The notes below the pieces were generated by a model, which made no database searches, was not told the DNA's origin, and saw only the letters and a program-made list of their open reading frames with translations. From Mycobacterium kubicae (GTDB lineage: Bacteria; Actinomycetota; Actinomycetes; Mycobacteriales; Mycobacteriaceae): a stretch of 30,582 nt of DNA. Of this stretch, positions 6,811-13,958 are shown in pieces. Numbering within the stretch: the stretch's first letter is position 1; each line of letters opens with the position of its first letter. The position numbers were made by a program, and so were the translations under genes. Location of the stretch: the NCBI RefSeq assembly GCF_015689175.1, contig NZ_CP065048.1:1-30582 (forward strand), written 5' to 3'.

Positions 6811-6876
6811 AACGTAATGACGTAACGTAATGACGTACTGACGTAGTGACGTATATACGTCGTTACGTCACTACGT
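6811..6876. repeat. GACGTAAY repeat cluster 3 overlapping the end of the AlbA_2 gene
   Basis: Units AACGTAAT, GACGTAAC, a truncated GTAAT, GACGTACT, GACGTAGT and GACGTATA run from 6811 to 6855. They include an inverted repeat with 13-bp arms (6841-6853 and 6864-6876, 10-bp spacer). The layout, tandem 8-mers then an inversion, copies cluster 2. The right arm encodes the last residues and stop codon of the minus-strand AlbA_2 gene. Confidence 0.78.
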
Positions 6877-8083
6877 TCATGGTTGGCGGCTGGTTAAAGC
6901 GCTTTTCCCAGGCTGGGTAGCTGCCGAGGCTGCGAAGAAGCGGAGCCGTGAGTGCTGCCACGACCTGGTCGGGATTTTCATCGAGGTCGCTCAGGGAAGC
7001 TTCGGTTGCCCTCTCGTAGATGTCTTCTGTGTAGACGGGCCCTCTGTCGCCAAAATTCCGGTCGGCGATCATCCACGACGTCGAGTCGCGAAGGCCATTC
7101 ATCGAGAGGGCGAACCGCCAACTGCCGGTGTATCCCCAGCGGTGTGACACTGCAGCGGCCAGACGGGCAAGCAAGCTGACGTGCCCGATGATCAACAATT
7201 CCAAGACGACGGTGAGATCGGGTTGGGGAGGGGCCACGTTTCTGAATGAGCGTGTGGTCACGGCGCGCTCCGATGCCAGAACGAGCCGGCCAGACTCATA
7301 CAGCACGATCTCGGCGGCGCGATCCTCGCCGGCGAAGCGTTGCCCGTCGTACATGCCGGTGGTCAACGCGACACCGCCAGGGCGGCGAGCAAAACCACCA
7401 GCGTGAGCCAGCGTTGGTGCGTATGTGTCATGTTCTGGACCTGTGGCCGCGTGAACGAGCTGGAGCACTGCTTCTTCCCACCGCGAGGCTTCGGTGAGGG
7501 AGACGAGCATGTCTTCCCGTGCACTGAGCGGATCGGCCAGCACGACGAGCAGAGGCGCGCCGTCGCCGACGAGCTCGGTACGGATCGATCGGGCTTCAAC
7601 TCGCAGATCGCGGCGGTCCGCCAGGCGCCGGTCAAGGAGCCGTACGACCTCGGTGTTGGTCAGCACACGGTTGGTTTTGTCGCCGCGGCCGTAATAGCGC
7701 CCGTCAGCCATGTGTGGCGCTCGGACTGACTGCGGGACGTGGACAACGAGGTACCCATGGTCGGCGTGGGTTGTCGAATTGATGACGGTGGTCCGAATCT
7801 GTACTGCCTCGTCGACCCTCATCCGCGCAATCTGCTCGATTCGCTCAGCGAGCCCCGCTAGGGGGACCGGCCACAGACTAGGCGGCGACGTGTCCTCGTC
7901 GACGCCGATCAGGATCGTTCCTCCGTCAAGAGCGAAAGCAGCGATGTCTTTGGCTAGGTCTTTATTCGCGGCGTTACCGGATGCCAGCTCGCGTTTGAGA
8001 TCCAACCAGTGGGTTTCTTCCAGCAGGCCATTCAGCGCTAGCCGCTGCAGTTCTTCCTCGGTGCGGGCGGGGATCGCATTCAT
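6863..8083 (-). CDS. AlbA_2 (Schlafen-type) putative DNA-binding domain protein
   Basis: The product has 406 residues from the ATG at 8083, which follows a good GAGGAG ribosome-binding site. The frame is open to 8323, but the extension is poor and overlaps the preceding gene. Residues about 15-150 fit the AlbA_2 pattern: ETHWLDLKREL, then KDIAAFALDGGTILIGVDED, then VQIRTTVINS and HGYLVVHVPQSVRAPHMADGRYYGRGDKTNRVL. The other 250 residues match nothing I know. AlbA_2 proteins occur as regulators and in anti-phage and RNA-cleaving Schlafen-like proteins, so the role is open. It is the last gene of a three-gene minus-strand operon after a resolvase and an unknown protein. Confidence 0.75.
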   Translation of the reverse strand: MNAIPARTEEELQRLALNGLLEETHWLDLKRELASGNAANKDLAKDIAAFALDGGTILIGVDEDTSPPSLWPVPLAGLAERIEQIARMRVDEAVQIRTTVINSTTHADHGYLVVHVPQSVRAPHMADGRYYGRGDKTNRVLTNTEVVRLLDRRLADRRDLRVEARSIRTELVGDGAPLLVVLADPLSAREDMLVSLTEASRWEEAVLQLVHAATGPEHDTYAPTLAHAGGFARRPGGVALTTGMYDGQRFAGEDRAAEIVLYESGRLVLASERAVTTRSFRNVAPPQPDLTVVLELLIIGHVSLLARLAAAVSHRWGYTGSWRFALSMNGLRDSTSWMIADRNFGDRGPVYTEDIYERATEASLSDLDENPDQVVAALTAPLLRSLGSYPAWEKRFNQPPTMNVVT

Positions 8084-8111
8084 GGGGCTCCTCAAGGGGT
8101 CTTTCGCGCGA

Positions 8112-8753
8112 CTAGCGGCTGAGCATTTCGAGTAGTCGCTTTGCCCCGCGGTCAGACACCGACTGCGACGATAGGACGTAGGCGGCGGCTTGATCGGGAG
8201 TGAGACGGCCGCCGCTGATGTGGCCGCTGAGAAATCGCCGTGCTTGGGCCTTGTCATCTGCTCCGGTCCAGCCGTTGCGACCGCCGTAGAAAATGACGGA
8301 ATCGAGGTCTTTGCGCACGTCATCGTCCATCTCGGAGGTGGTGACCTCTCCTGTCAGCAAGTTGATGGCGGCCGCGCCAGCAGCCCACTCGGCCAAGGGT
8401 GTGGAGCCCTCGACGACAGCAAGTGAATGACCGCGGGCGAGGCCCATCGCGAAGTGCAACGACCGTTCATCTGGCACGAAGGCGAGAACCGGCCCGCGGT
8501 CAGGCCGGTTGCGGCTTTGCGGAGTGGCGTGCCCACCCGCTCGGATGATCTCGTCGAGGTCGGCATAACCGAAGCTCGCGGCATTTTGCGCGTTGCTCAC
8601 CAGCAGCGGCGCTAGATCCTCCTCCTGGCCGCGTTCCCAGATCCAATTGGCGGCCAGGGCGATGGCGTCCTCATACGGCCGATCTTCGACGTCATCGGGG
8701 ACCCACGCCGCGGCTCGCAGATGAGTCGACGGGTGCAGTTCGGCGCTGGTCAT
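8112..8753 (-). CDS. Hypothetical protein in the resolvase/AlbA_2 operon
   Basis: This 213-residue soluble protein has no family I recognise. Its ATG shares an A with the resolvase stop codon (TAATG), and its stop is 28 bp before the AlbA_2 gene, so the three genes should be cotranslated. It is acidic and mostly helical by composition. The middle (about residues 85-130) has alternating hydrophobic stretches, VLAFVPDERSLHFAMGLA and SLAVVEG, suggestive of an alpha/beta fold. The C-terminus (GRLTPDQAAAYVLSSQSVSDRGAKRLLEML) looks helical. There are no metal-binding cysteines and no membrane segments. Confidence 0.75.
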   Translation of the reverse strand: MTSAELHPSTHLRAAAWVPDDVEDRPYEDAIALAANWIWERGQEEDLAPLLVSNAQNAASFGYADLDEIIRAGGHATPQSRNRPDRGPVLAFVPDERSLHFAMGLARGHSLAVVEGSTPLAEWAAGAAAINLLTGEVTTSEMDDDVRKDLDSVIFYGGRNGWTGADDKAQARRFLSGHISGGRLTPDQAAAYVLSSQSVSDRGAKRLLEMLSR

Positions 8754-9337
8754 TACGCGGCTCCTGAGGGCGAGCTGAGTTTGGCCAGGTAGCGGTACGC
8801 CGTGGCCCGACTGATACCGAATGCTTGAGCAAGTTCAGGGACCGGTTCCCCCGTTGCGGCGAGTCGGCGCAGCTGTTCTTGGCGTTCCGGGGTCAGCTTG
8901 GCCGGCTTGGTAGCCGGCAGTTGGCGAACTCGGCGGGAGTCCCGGGATGCGGCGCGCCGCTCGCGGCCGAGTTCGAGTTCGAGCTCGGCCAGCGTAGCCA
9001 TAATAGTGGCCACCGCACGCCCTGTCGGTGTACCGGTGTCTACGCCTTCGCGTAAGGCGCGCAATAGAATTCGGCGCTGGCCAAGCTCTGCGATGGTGCG
9101 AGTTACTTCTACGACAGATCGGCCCAGTCGATCGATGGCGGTGACCACTACGGTGTCACCTTCGCGGGCGTAGTGCAGCAAGGCCGTCAGGCCTGGCCGA
9201 TCGGTGTTCACTGCACCGGAGACTTTGTCGGTGAAGACATGGCCAGATTCGACCCCCTCGGCGGCGAGCGCGGCGAGCTGCGCATCGAGATCCTGGCCCA
9301 CAGTGCTCACCCGCGCGTACCCGAGAATCGCTGTCAC
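8753..9337 (-). CDS. Serine recombinase (resolvase/invertase family)
   Basis: The product has 194 residues if started at the GTG at 9337, giving the normal N-terminus before GYARVST. The nucleophile is Ser11 in RVST, and the conserved DRLGRS motif follows near residue 67. The ATIMATLAELELELGRER region matches the start of the long E helix. Residues about 155-190 form the C-terminal HTH (PVPELAQAFGISRATAYRYLAK), so the protein has the size and layout of Tn3-type resolvases. These enzymes recombine short dyad sites, resolving cointegrates or plasmid multimers. A perfect 12+2+12 site lies upstream (9452-9477). The frame runs open to 9397, but that would put the start inside the putative site. 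Confidence 0.9.
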   Translation of the reverse strand: MTAILGYARVSTVGQDLDAQLAALAAEGVESGHVFTDKVSGAVNTDRPGLTALLHYAREGDTVVVTAIDRLGRSVVEVTRTIAELGQRRILLRALREGVDTGTPTGRAVATIMATLAELELELGRERRAASRDSRRVRQLPATKPAKLTPERQEQLRRLAATGEPVPELAQAFGISRATAYRYLAKLSSPSGAA

Positions 9338-9375
9338 AGCATCTACCGTCTCATTGCCCTCCGACAATGCGGATC

Positions 9376-9477
9376 TGAGACACGCGGTGTGAGACAAGAA
9401 ATGAGACAGTACGACCAGCGGTTACGCGACAGGGGAGTAGCGCCCGATGGGTGTCTCGTTTCTTTAGAAACGAGACA
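9376..9477. promoter_or_regulatory. Putative resolution site A of the serine recombinase
   Basis: The core at 9452-9477 is a perfect dyad, TGTCTCGTTTCT-TT-AGAAACGAGACA. Its TGTCT...AGACA ends and two central bases match the general form of serine resolvase crossover sites. Three TGAGACA boxes (9376-9382, 9390-9396 and 9402-9408) lie on the resolvase-gene side and could be accessory subsites. The region also overlaps the expected resolvase promoter, so autoregulation is likely. Related sequences recur at 11470 and 13439. Confidence 0.68.
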
Positions 9478-9530
9478 GCATGGGACGTCGCTTTTCGTCT
9501 TCCGTCGGGCGTGGGCTCAATAGCGGCCGC

Positions 9531-10883
9531 TTAGAGCATCGAGCCGAGGTCGGAGCCCAGGGTGGGGTACGCCGCGGTGGTTGTCTTGAGCTGGCGTGTG
9601 GTGAGGCCTAGTTTGATGGCCAGGGCCACGATGTTGGCGTGTTCGGTGTAGTCCGGTCCGAGCAGGTGTGCGCCCACGATTCGGTCGTCGTCCTTATTGA
9701 CGAGGATCTTGGCTGCGGCGGTATCTTCGCCGAGGCGGTAGCTCGAATACCAGGTGCTGGCGTCGGTGTAGCGCACGTCGATCTTCAATCCCAGGTCGCG
9801 GGCTTCTGTTTCGAGCAACCCAACGCGCGCCAGTTCGGGGATCGTGAATACAGCCGACGGGATACCCGTGTAGTCGGGCACGGTGCTGGCGTCTTTGAGC
9901 ATGTTGGAGGCGGCTACTTTGCCTTCGATGACGGCCACGGGCGTCAACGGGGGGCCGGCGGTGTCTGCGGCATCCCCGGCGGCGTAGACGCCGGGGTGTG
10001 TGGTGCTTTGCAGGTACGGCTCCACACTGATTCCTCGCTCACACCACGCGATGCCAGCACGGTCGAGGTCGAGTTCGGCCAGCTCGGGGACGCGTCCGGC
10101 GCCGTGAACCACCAAGTCTGTATCGATGGTGGTAAGAGTTCCATCCTGATCGACCTGGACTTGGTATCCGGACGCCGTCGCACGTACAGCGGTGACCGTG
10201 GTGGACGGCTGCACGTGAACTCCGGCAACGTCGCCGCCGGCGATCAACAGGTCGACTAGATCGGGGTCGAACCCCTTCAGTGGGCGCGGACCGTGATCGA
10301 GGATGATCGGGTGGCTGCCCGCCCGGGCGGCGATGTGGGCGAACTCGAAAGAAATGTAACCGCCCCCAACGAACACGATTCGCGGTGGCAAAACCTCCAA
10401 TTCGAGGAACTCGGTGCTGTCGATGAGGTGTTCGTTTCCGTGGAACTGCAGCGGTCGGGGCCGCGCTCCAGTAGCAATCAAGACCCGGTCTGTGTGGTGG
10501 GAGTCGTTTCCGATGCTGATCTGATGGGCGTCTACGAACTGGGCCTGACCATGCAGTGTTTGGACGCCGTGGCGACGTAGGTCGTTTTCCATGTTCGCTG
10601 GTGCCGGATCGGTGAAGCCCCGTTTGTGGCGCATCAGATCGGTCCAGTTGATGCGGATCTGGCCATCGTCGATACCTTTTCCGCGCATCAGTTGGGAAGC
10701 GTCGATGATTTCGGCGCCACGGCGCAGGATCTTTTTCGGGTCGCATCCGCGCAGCGCGCAGGTACCGCCGTAGGGCAACGCGTCGACGATCGCCACGCGC
10801 CAGCCCTGGGCGGCGCACTTATTGGCGGCGGCGATACCGGCCATGCCGGCACCGATCACGATCAAATCGAAGCGGGCAGTCAT
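9531..10883 (-). CDS. FAD-dependent pyridine nucleotide-disulfide oxidoreductase (MerA/glutathione reductase-like)
   Basis: This 450-residue protein starts MTARFDLIVIGAG. It has the FAD-binding GAGMAG motif (residues 11-16), the redox-active pair C42/C47 in GGTCALRGCDPKK, an NAD(P)-binding GGGYISFEFA near residue 188, and a second FAD motif ending YAAGDAAD near 310. It lacks the N-terminal heavy-metal domain and the C-terminal vicinal cysteines of true mercuric reductase. The catalytic His-x4-Glu of glutathione reductase is also absent: the tail reads AAYPTLGSDLGSML. It is therefore better called a MerA-like flavin reductase of unknown substrate. It is transcribed divergently from a MerR-type metal sensor gene with a matching promoter, so metal or thiol stress induction is likely. 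Confidence 0.85.
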   Translation of the reverse strand: MTARFDLIVIGAGMAGIAAANKCAAQGWRVAIVDALPYGGTCALRGCDPKKILRRGAEIIDASQLMRGKGIDDGQIRINWTDLMRHKRGFTDPAPANMENDLRRHGVQTLHGQAQFVDAHQISIGNDSHHTDRVLIATGARPRPLQFHGNEHLIDSTEFLELEVLPPRIVFVGGGYISFEFAHIAARAGSHPIILDHGPRPLKGFDPDLVDLLIAGGDVAGVHVQPSTTVTAVRATASGYQVQVDQDGTLTTIDTDLVVHGAGRVPELAELDLDRAGIAWCERGISVEPYLQSTTHPGVYAAGDAADTAGPPLTPVAVIEGKVAASNMLKDASTVPDYTGIPSAVFTIPELARVGLLETEARDLGLKIDVRYTDASTWYSSYRLGEDTAAAKILVNKDDDRIVGAHLLGPDYTEHANIVALAIKLGLTTRQLKTTTAAYPTLGSDLGSML

Positions 10884-10949
10884 CGCCCCACCTGGGTGAT
10901 CGCACCGCAACCGGCCCCTCGGTGCACACGTTTGCAAGTCATGAGGTCA

Positions 10950-10980
10950 CGCTAAACATTGCAGTGCAGTACAAGGTCAA
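10950..10980 (-). promoter_or_regulatory. MerR-type promoter/operator of the oxidoreductase gene
   Basis: On the minus strand a TTGACC -35 box (10980-10975) is separated by 19 bp from TTAGCG (10955-10950). The over-long spacer is typical of promoters activated by MerR proteins. The spacer carries an imperfect dyad, 10957-10976, with half-sites CATTGCAGTGC and CCTTGTACTGC matching at 8 of 11 positions. The promoter faces the oxidoreductase gene. Confidence 0.75.
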
Positions 10981-10988
10981 GGATTAGT

Positions 10989-11399
10989 GTGGCGAGGATG
11001 CTGATCGGAGAGCTGGCACGATCCGTGGATCTATCGCCGCAGACCATCCGTTTCTACGAACGACGCGGACTACTGCCAGCACCTCGCCGCGGCACCAATG
11101 GCTACCGGCGCTACGACCGCACTGCGATCACCCGACTGCACTTCATCCGCGCCGGACAAGCCGCCGGACTGACCCTGGACGATATCGCCAGCATCGTGGA
11201 CCTTCGTGACCACGGAACGGCACCCTGCGAGCACGTACACGCGCTACTCAGCGGCAAGCTCGACGACATAACACAGCGCCAACAAGAGCTGGCATCGCTA
11301 GCAACAGAACTGCGTCGACTCCTTCACCGCAGCCGGACGCTGAATCCTTTGAACTGCACCGACGCCCGCATCTGTCACATCCTCAGCGAGGCTCCGTGA
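10989..11399 (+). CDS. MerR family metal-responsive transcriptional regulator
   Basis: The product has 136 residues from the GTG at 10989, which is preceded by AAGGA at 5-nt spacing. The N-terminal winged HTH is classic MerR: IGELARSVDLSPQTIRFYERRGLLPAPRR near residues 5-33 and GYRRYD near 38. A long dimerisation helix follows. Three cysteines suit metal coordination: one in APCEHV near residue 79 and two in NCTDARIC near 122-129. This resembles the Hg/Zn/Cd/Pb branch rather than the CueR copper branch. MerR proteins distort a 19-20 bp spacer promoter, and such a promoter lies immediately upstream, facing the oxidoreductase gene. The metal cannot be told from sequence. Confidence 0.9.
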   Translation: MARMLIGELARSVDLSPQTIRFYERRGLLPAPRRGTNGYRRYDRTAITRLHFIRAGQAAGLTLDDIASIVDLRDHGTAPCEHVHALLSGKLDDITQRQQELASLATELRRLLHRSRTLNPLNCTDARICHILSEAP

Positions 11400-11469
11400 T
11401 GGGCGTGATCGAGTCTGGTGGCAGGGCCTGGCCGGGCCGCTCCGGCGTCAAAGGGACGGGGACTCCAGA

Positions 11470-11512
11470 TGAGACAGGATGTGATCGGCCTCGTTTCTTT
11501 TTGAACTGAGAC
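11470..11512. promoter_or_regulatory. Resolution-site-like sequence B between merR and chrB
   Basis: TGAGACA (11470-11476), then CCTCGTTTCT (11489-11498), then GAACTGAGAC (11503-11512). The segment 11470-11498 matches 13439-13467 (site C) at 25 of 29 positions with no gaps. The core is a degenerate version of the perfect dyad at 9452-9477, with 5 rather than 4 bases between the TTTC/GAA arms. It has the same orientation as sites A and C. Confidence 0.6.
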
Positions 11513-11550
11513 CGGCGTTAATGCGACCCGGGGGTGTGGTCGCCGCCCGA

Positions 11551-11576
11551 ATGTAACCGCTGATACATTTTTAGAT
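11551..11576 (+). promoter_or_regulatory. Leaderless promoter with dyad in front of the ChrB-like gene
   Basis: TACATT (11564-11569) fits a -10 box 7 bp before the GTG start, the spacing of a leaderless actinobacterial mRNA. ATGTA (11551-11555) and TACAT (11564-11568) form a dyad overlapping the -10 box, a likely repressor site. No clear ribosome-binding site is present. Confidence 0.5.
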
Positions 11577-12122
11577 GTGGCAGAGACATCGGTCCGATGG
11601 TTGGTTCTGGTGGTACGAATGCCTGCGGAGCCTTCGCGGCACCGAGTCGCGGTGTGGCGCGAGCTGCGGCGCGCTGGGGCCACCCTGTTGGGGCAGGGGG
11701 TATGGGCGGTGCCCGATGCCCCGGTATTCGCCGATGGAATCGCCCGAACCGAAGAGCTAGCTGAACGCGGTGACGGCGAGGTGACGGTGCTGGCCGCGTC
11801 CGGACGCAATGAATCCGACGCTGCGCGTCTGGAAGCCTTGTTCACCGCTGAACGGAGCGAGGAGTGGGCTGAGTTCATCTCCGACTGCGCCAATTTCGAC
11901 GCCGAAATCGACAAAGAGATTCGAATCGCCAAGTTCACGATCGCTGAGCTCGAAGAAGAAGAACACAGCCTAGAGCGACTGCGTCGATGGCACCGCGAAC
12001 TGACCGCGCGTGATGTATTCGGCGCCCCCGAGGTGACCGAGGCCAACCAGCAGCTCAAGCATTGCATCGAACGCCTCGCCGACTACACCGAGCGGGTTTT
12101 CACCGCGTTGCACCAGCTATGA
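11577..12122 (+). CDS. chrB: ChrB-like protein (chromate-resistance regulator family)
   Basis: This 181-residue protein begins VRWLVLVVRMPAEPSRHRVAVWRELRRAGA and continues LLGQGVWAVPD, the N-terminal pattern of the ChrB family. After it come an acidic stretch with FTAERSEEWAEFISDC and a long, charged, probably coiled-coil region (EKEIRIAKFTIAELEEEEHSLERL-type, residues about 105-140). ChrB proteins control chromate resistance genes as chromate-sensing regulators. The full-length family has a second C-terminal domain that is missing here, so this is the short form. A transporter gene follows 37 bp downstream in the same direction, and the promoter looks leaderless with a dyad over the -10 box. 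Confidence 0.75.
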   Translation: MAETSVRWLVLVVRMPAEPSRHRVAVWRELRRAGATLLGQGVWAVPDAPVFADGIARTEELAERGDGEVTVLAASGRNESDAARLEALFTAERSEEWAEFISDCANFDAEIDKEIRIAKFTIAELEEEEHSLERLRRWHRELTARDVFGAPEVTEANQQLKHCIERLADYTERVFTALHQL

Positions 12123-12159
12123 CACTCGCCACCGCCGGCACAAACCCACTGTCACCGGC

Positions 12160-13365
12160 ATGAGTACGCCCAACTCTGCCGATACAGGCCTCGGGGGGAC
12201 CCGAACTCAGTTGTTGCCTTTGTACGCGGCGGGATTCGTCACCGCATTCGGCGCTCACAGCATTGCCGCCACCTTGGGCGGCTATATCGACGGGCCATAC
12301 ACATCGCTGCTCACCCTGGGCCTGCTGCTGGCCATCTACGACGGAGCCGAAGTCATCCTCAAACCGGTATTCGGATCGTTGGCCGATCGCATTGGCGCCC
12401 GCCCAGTTCTGCTCGGCGGACTGCTCGCCTTCGCCGCGGCATCCGCTGCCTTCGTCATCGCTGGAGATCCTGCCTGGTTGGGCGTGACCCGATTCGCTCA
12501 GGGCGCCGCCGCAGCAGCATTCTCACCTGCCGCCGGGGTATTGGTGTCGCGGCTAACCGCGCCGGGGCAGCAAGGCCGCGGCTTCGGTCGCTACGGTGCC
12601 TGGAAAGGACTTGGCTACACCCTGGGACCGGTATTGGGAGGGGTGCTCATCACCTGGGGCGGCTACACCCTGCTCTTCGCCACGCTCGCCACACTAGGAA
12701 CGGCGGTCGCAGCGTGGGCGCTGCTGATGGTGCCGGGGGTGGCACCGTTGCCGCGGGTCCGCCAGACGGTACTCGACCTGGGCCGCCGACTCGCCAGCCC
12801 GGGCTTTCTGCGCCCGACCCTCGCACTAGCCGCGGCCACCGCCGCATTATCGGTCGGTGTTGGCTTCCTCCCCGTCATCGGCGCCAGCCGCGGCCTCAGC
12901 CCACTTCTCACCGGAGCGGTCGTCTCGGTGTTGGCAGCGGCGACCGCCGTAGTTCAGCCCGGGGTTGGGCGCGCTCGCGATGACGGGCGCATCGGGGACC
13001 GCACCGGGTTGTCAACCGGCCTACTGCTCGCTGCCGCCGGGTGCGCGGCGGTGGTGATACCAGGAATCATGGGCCTGGCCAGCGCTGCCGTACTGATCGG
13101 CATTGGCGTAGGCGTCGTCACCCCGATCGGGTTCGCCTCTCTGGCCGCGTCCACTCCCGCTGAACGGCTCGGCCAAACCATGGGCTCTGCCGAAGTGGGC
13201 CGCGAACTCGGAGATGCCGGTGGGCCACTACTCGTCGGCGCCCTCGCCGCCGCGGCCACCTTGACCCCTGCGCTACTGGTATTCGCTACTGCCCTAGCCG
13301 CCACCGCCGCGCTCAGCACCGCGCCCACCGCCGGTCGTCACGCCCAAACCAGCAATGACACCTAG
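12160..13365 (+). CDS. MFS transporter (12 TM), probable chromate or metal-oxyanion efflux
   Basis: This 401-residue protein has about 12 hydrophobic segments. The loop between helices 2 and 3 contains GSLADRIGARPVLLGG, the conserved MFS motif A. The region near residue 140 (GAWKGLGYTLGPVLGG) matches the proline/glycine-rich TM5 motif of drug/proton antiporters. The gene is directly downstream of the ChrB-like gene, and actinobacterial chrB genes are often paired with an MFS permease instead of ChrA. Chromate efflux is therefore the best guess, but family membership alone would allow other substrates. The start ATG at 12160 has only a weak ribosome-binding site. Confidence 0.85.
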   Translation: MSTPNSADTGLGGTRTQLLPLYAAGFVTAFGAHSIAATLGGYIDGPYTSLLTLGLLLAIYDGAEVILKPVFGSLADRIGARPVLLGGLLAFAAASAAFVIAGDPAWLGVTRFAQGAAAAAFSPAAGVLVSRLTAPGQQGRGFGRYGAWKGLGYTLGPVLGGVLITWGGYTLLFATLATLGTAVAAWALLMVPGVAPLPRVRQTVLDLGRRLASPGFLRPTLALAAATAALSVGVGFLPVIGASRGLSPLLTGAVVSVLAAATAVVQPGVGRARDDGRIGDRTGLSTGLLLAAAGCAAVVIPGIMGLASAAVLIGIGVGVVTPIGFASLAASTPAERLGQTMGSAEVGRELGDAGGPLLVGALAAAATLTPALLVFATALAATAALSTAPTAGRHAQTSNDT

Positions 13366-13438
13366 TCATCTCCACCGATCCGCATCACCCGCCGCCGAAC
13401 TTGCCACCGGCCCTAGATCGCCGCTACACACCTCCACC

Positions 13439-13481
13439 TGAGACAAGAACTGATCGACCTCGTTTCTCTAGATGTGCGACA
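13439..13481. promoter_or_regulatory. Resolution-site-like sequence C after the MFS gene
   Basis: TGAGACA (13439-13445), CCTCGTTTCT (13458-13467), two central bases CT, then AGATGTGCGACA (13470-13481). The half-site geometry equals the perfect site at 9452-9477 (12+2+12). The first 15 bases (13439-13453) match 9390-9404 at 14 of 15 positions. It is in direct orientation with sites A and B and lies just past the end of the chrB/MFS unit. Confidence 0.62.
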
Positions 13482-13577
13482 GGAGCAATGTGCTCAACTG
13501 TCAGCGGACATGGCTATCTCGGGAGAGCGGGCCCAGTTGTGACGGCCGGATGTCCCGACGTCCCTATCCTTGGAGGC

Positions 13578-13958
13578 GTGACGAGCGAGTGCGGTGACAC
13601 CGGGTCGGAGCTGCCTTCGTCCCCGACTTCGTCCCGCCGTTTCGGTCAACTGCCCGACCTTGGTGTCTCAGATGACTTCGACAAGCCGCTACCTCGCGGT
13701 GATGTCGCTGTGTGGGAAGCGTCTGACACGTCGGCCCACCAGGGCGACAGCGAAGCCCCCGACGAGTGGACCATCGACGAACTCGACGACTGGCCCTTCG
13801 ACGACCCCTCCATCGATGTGGCAGCCCTGCTTCAGTCGCTGCGAGAGTCGGATGCCGACCGCGCAGCCGGCCACACGTTCGGTGAAGAAGAGATTCGCGC
13901 TCGCTATGGCTTGCCGAGGCCAGGCGTAAGCGACAGACCCGTCTCCGAACCTCGGTGA
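13578..13958 (+). CDS. Small acidic protein, possible orphan type II antitoxin-like
   Basis: The product has 126 residues from the GTG at 13578 (GGAGG lies only 1 nt upstream). An ATG at 13488 would give 156 residues and start just inside the boundary of site C. The protein is very acidic, with DEWTIDELDDWPFDDPSIDV near the middle. Its tail, ADRAAGHTFGEEEIRARYGL, resembles the C-termini of RelB/ParD/Phd-like antitoxins, where an acidic tail wraps the toxin. No recognisable toxin follows: a 51-codon frame overlaps its stop as GTGA but matches nothing. The function is uncertain and the start is unresolved. Confidence 0.5.
   Translation: MTSECGDTGSELPSSPTSSRRFGQLPDLGVSDDFDKPLPRGDVAVWEASDTSAHQGDSEAPDEWTIDELDDWPFDDPSIDVAALLQSLRESDADRAAGHTFGEEEIRARYGLPRPGVSDRPVSEPR

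Noticed and set aside
8753..9337. The resolvase as TniR of the transposon
   Set aside because: It lies about 7 kb outside the right end at 1540, so it is not part of the element as delimited by the ends and the GTTGG duplication.
10039..10818. 259-codon minus-strand ORF overlapping the oxidoreductase gene in another frame
   Set aside because: It is an Arg/Pro-rich shadow. The oxidoreductase frame has all FAD and redox motifs.
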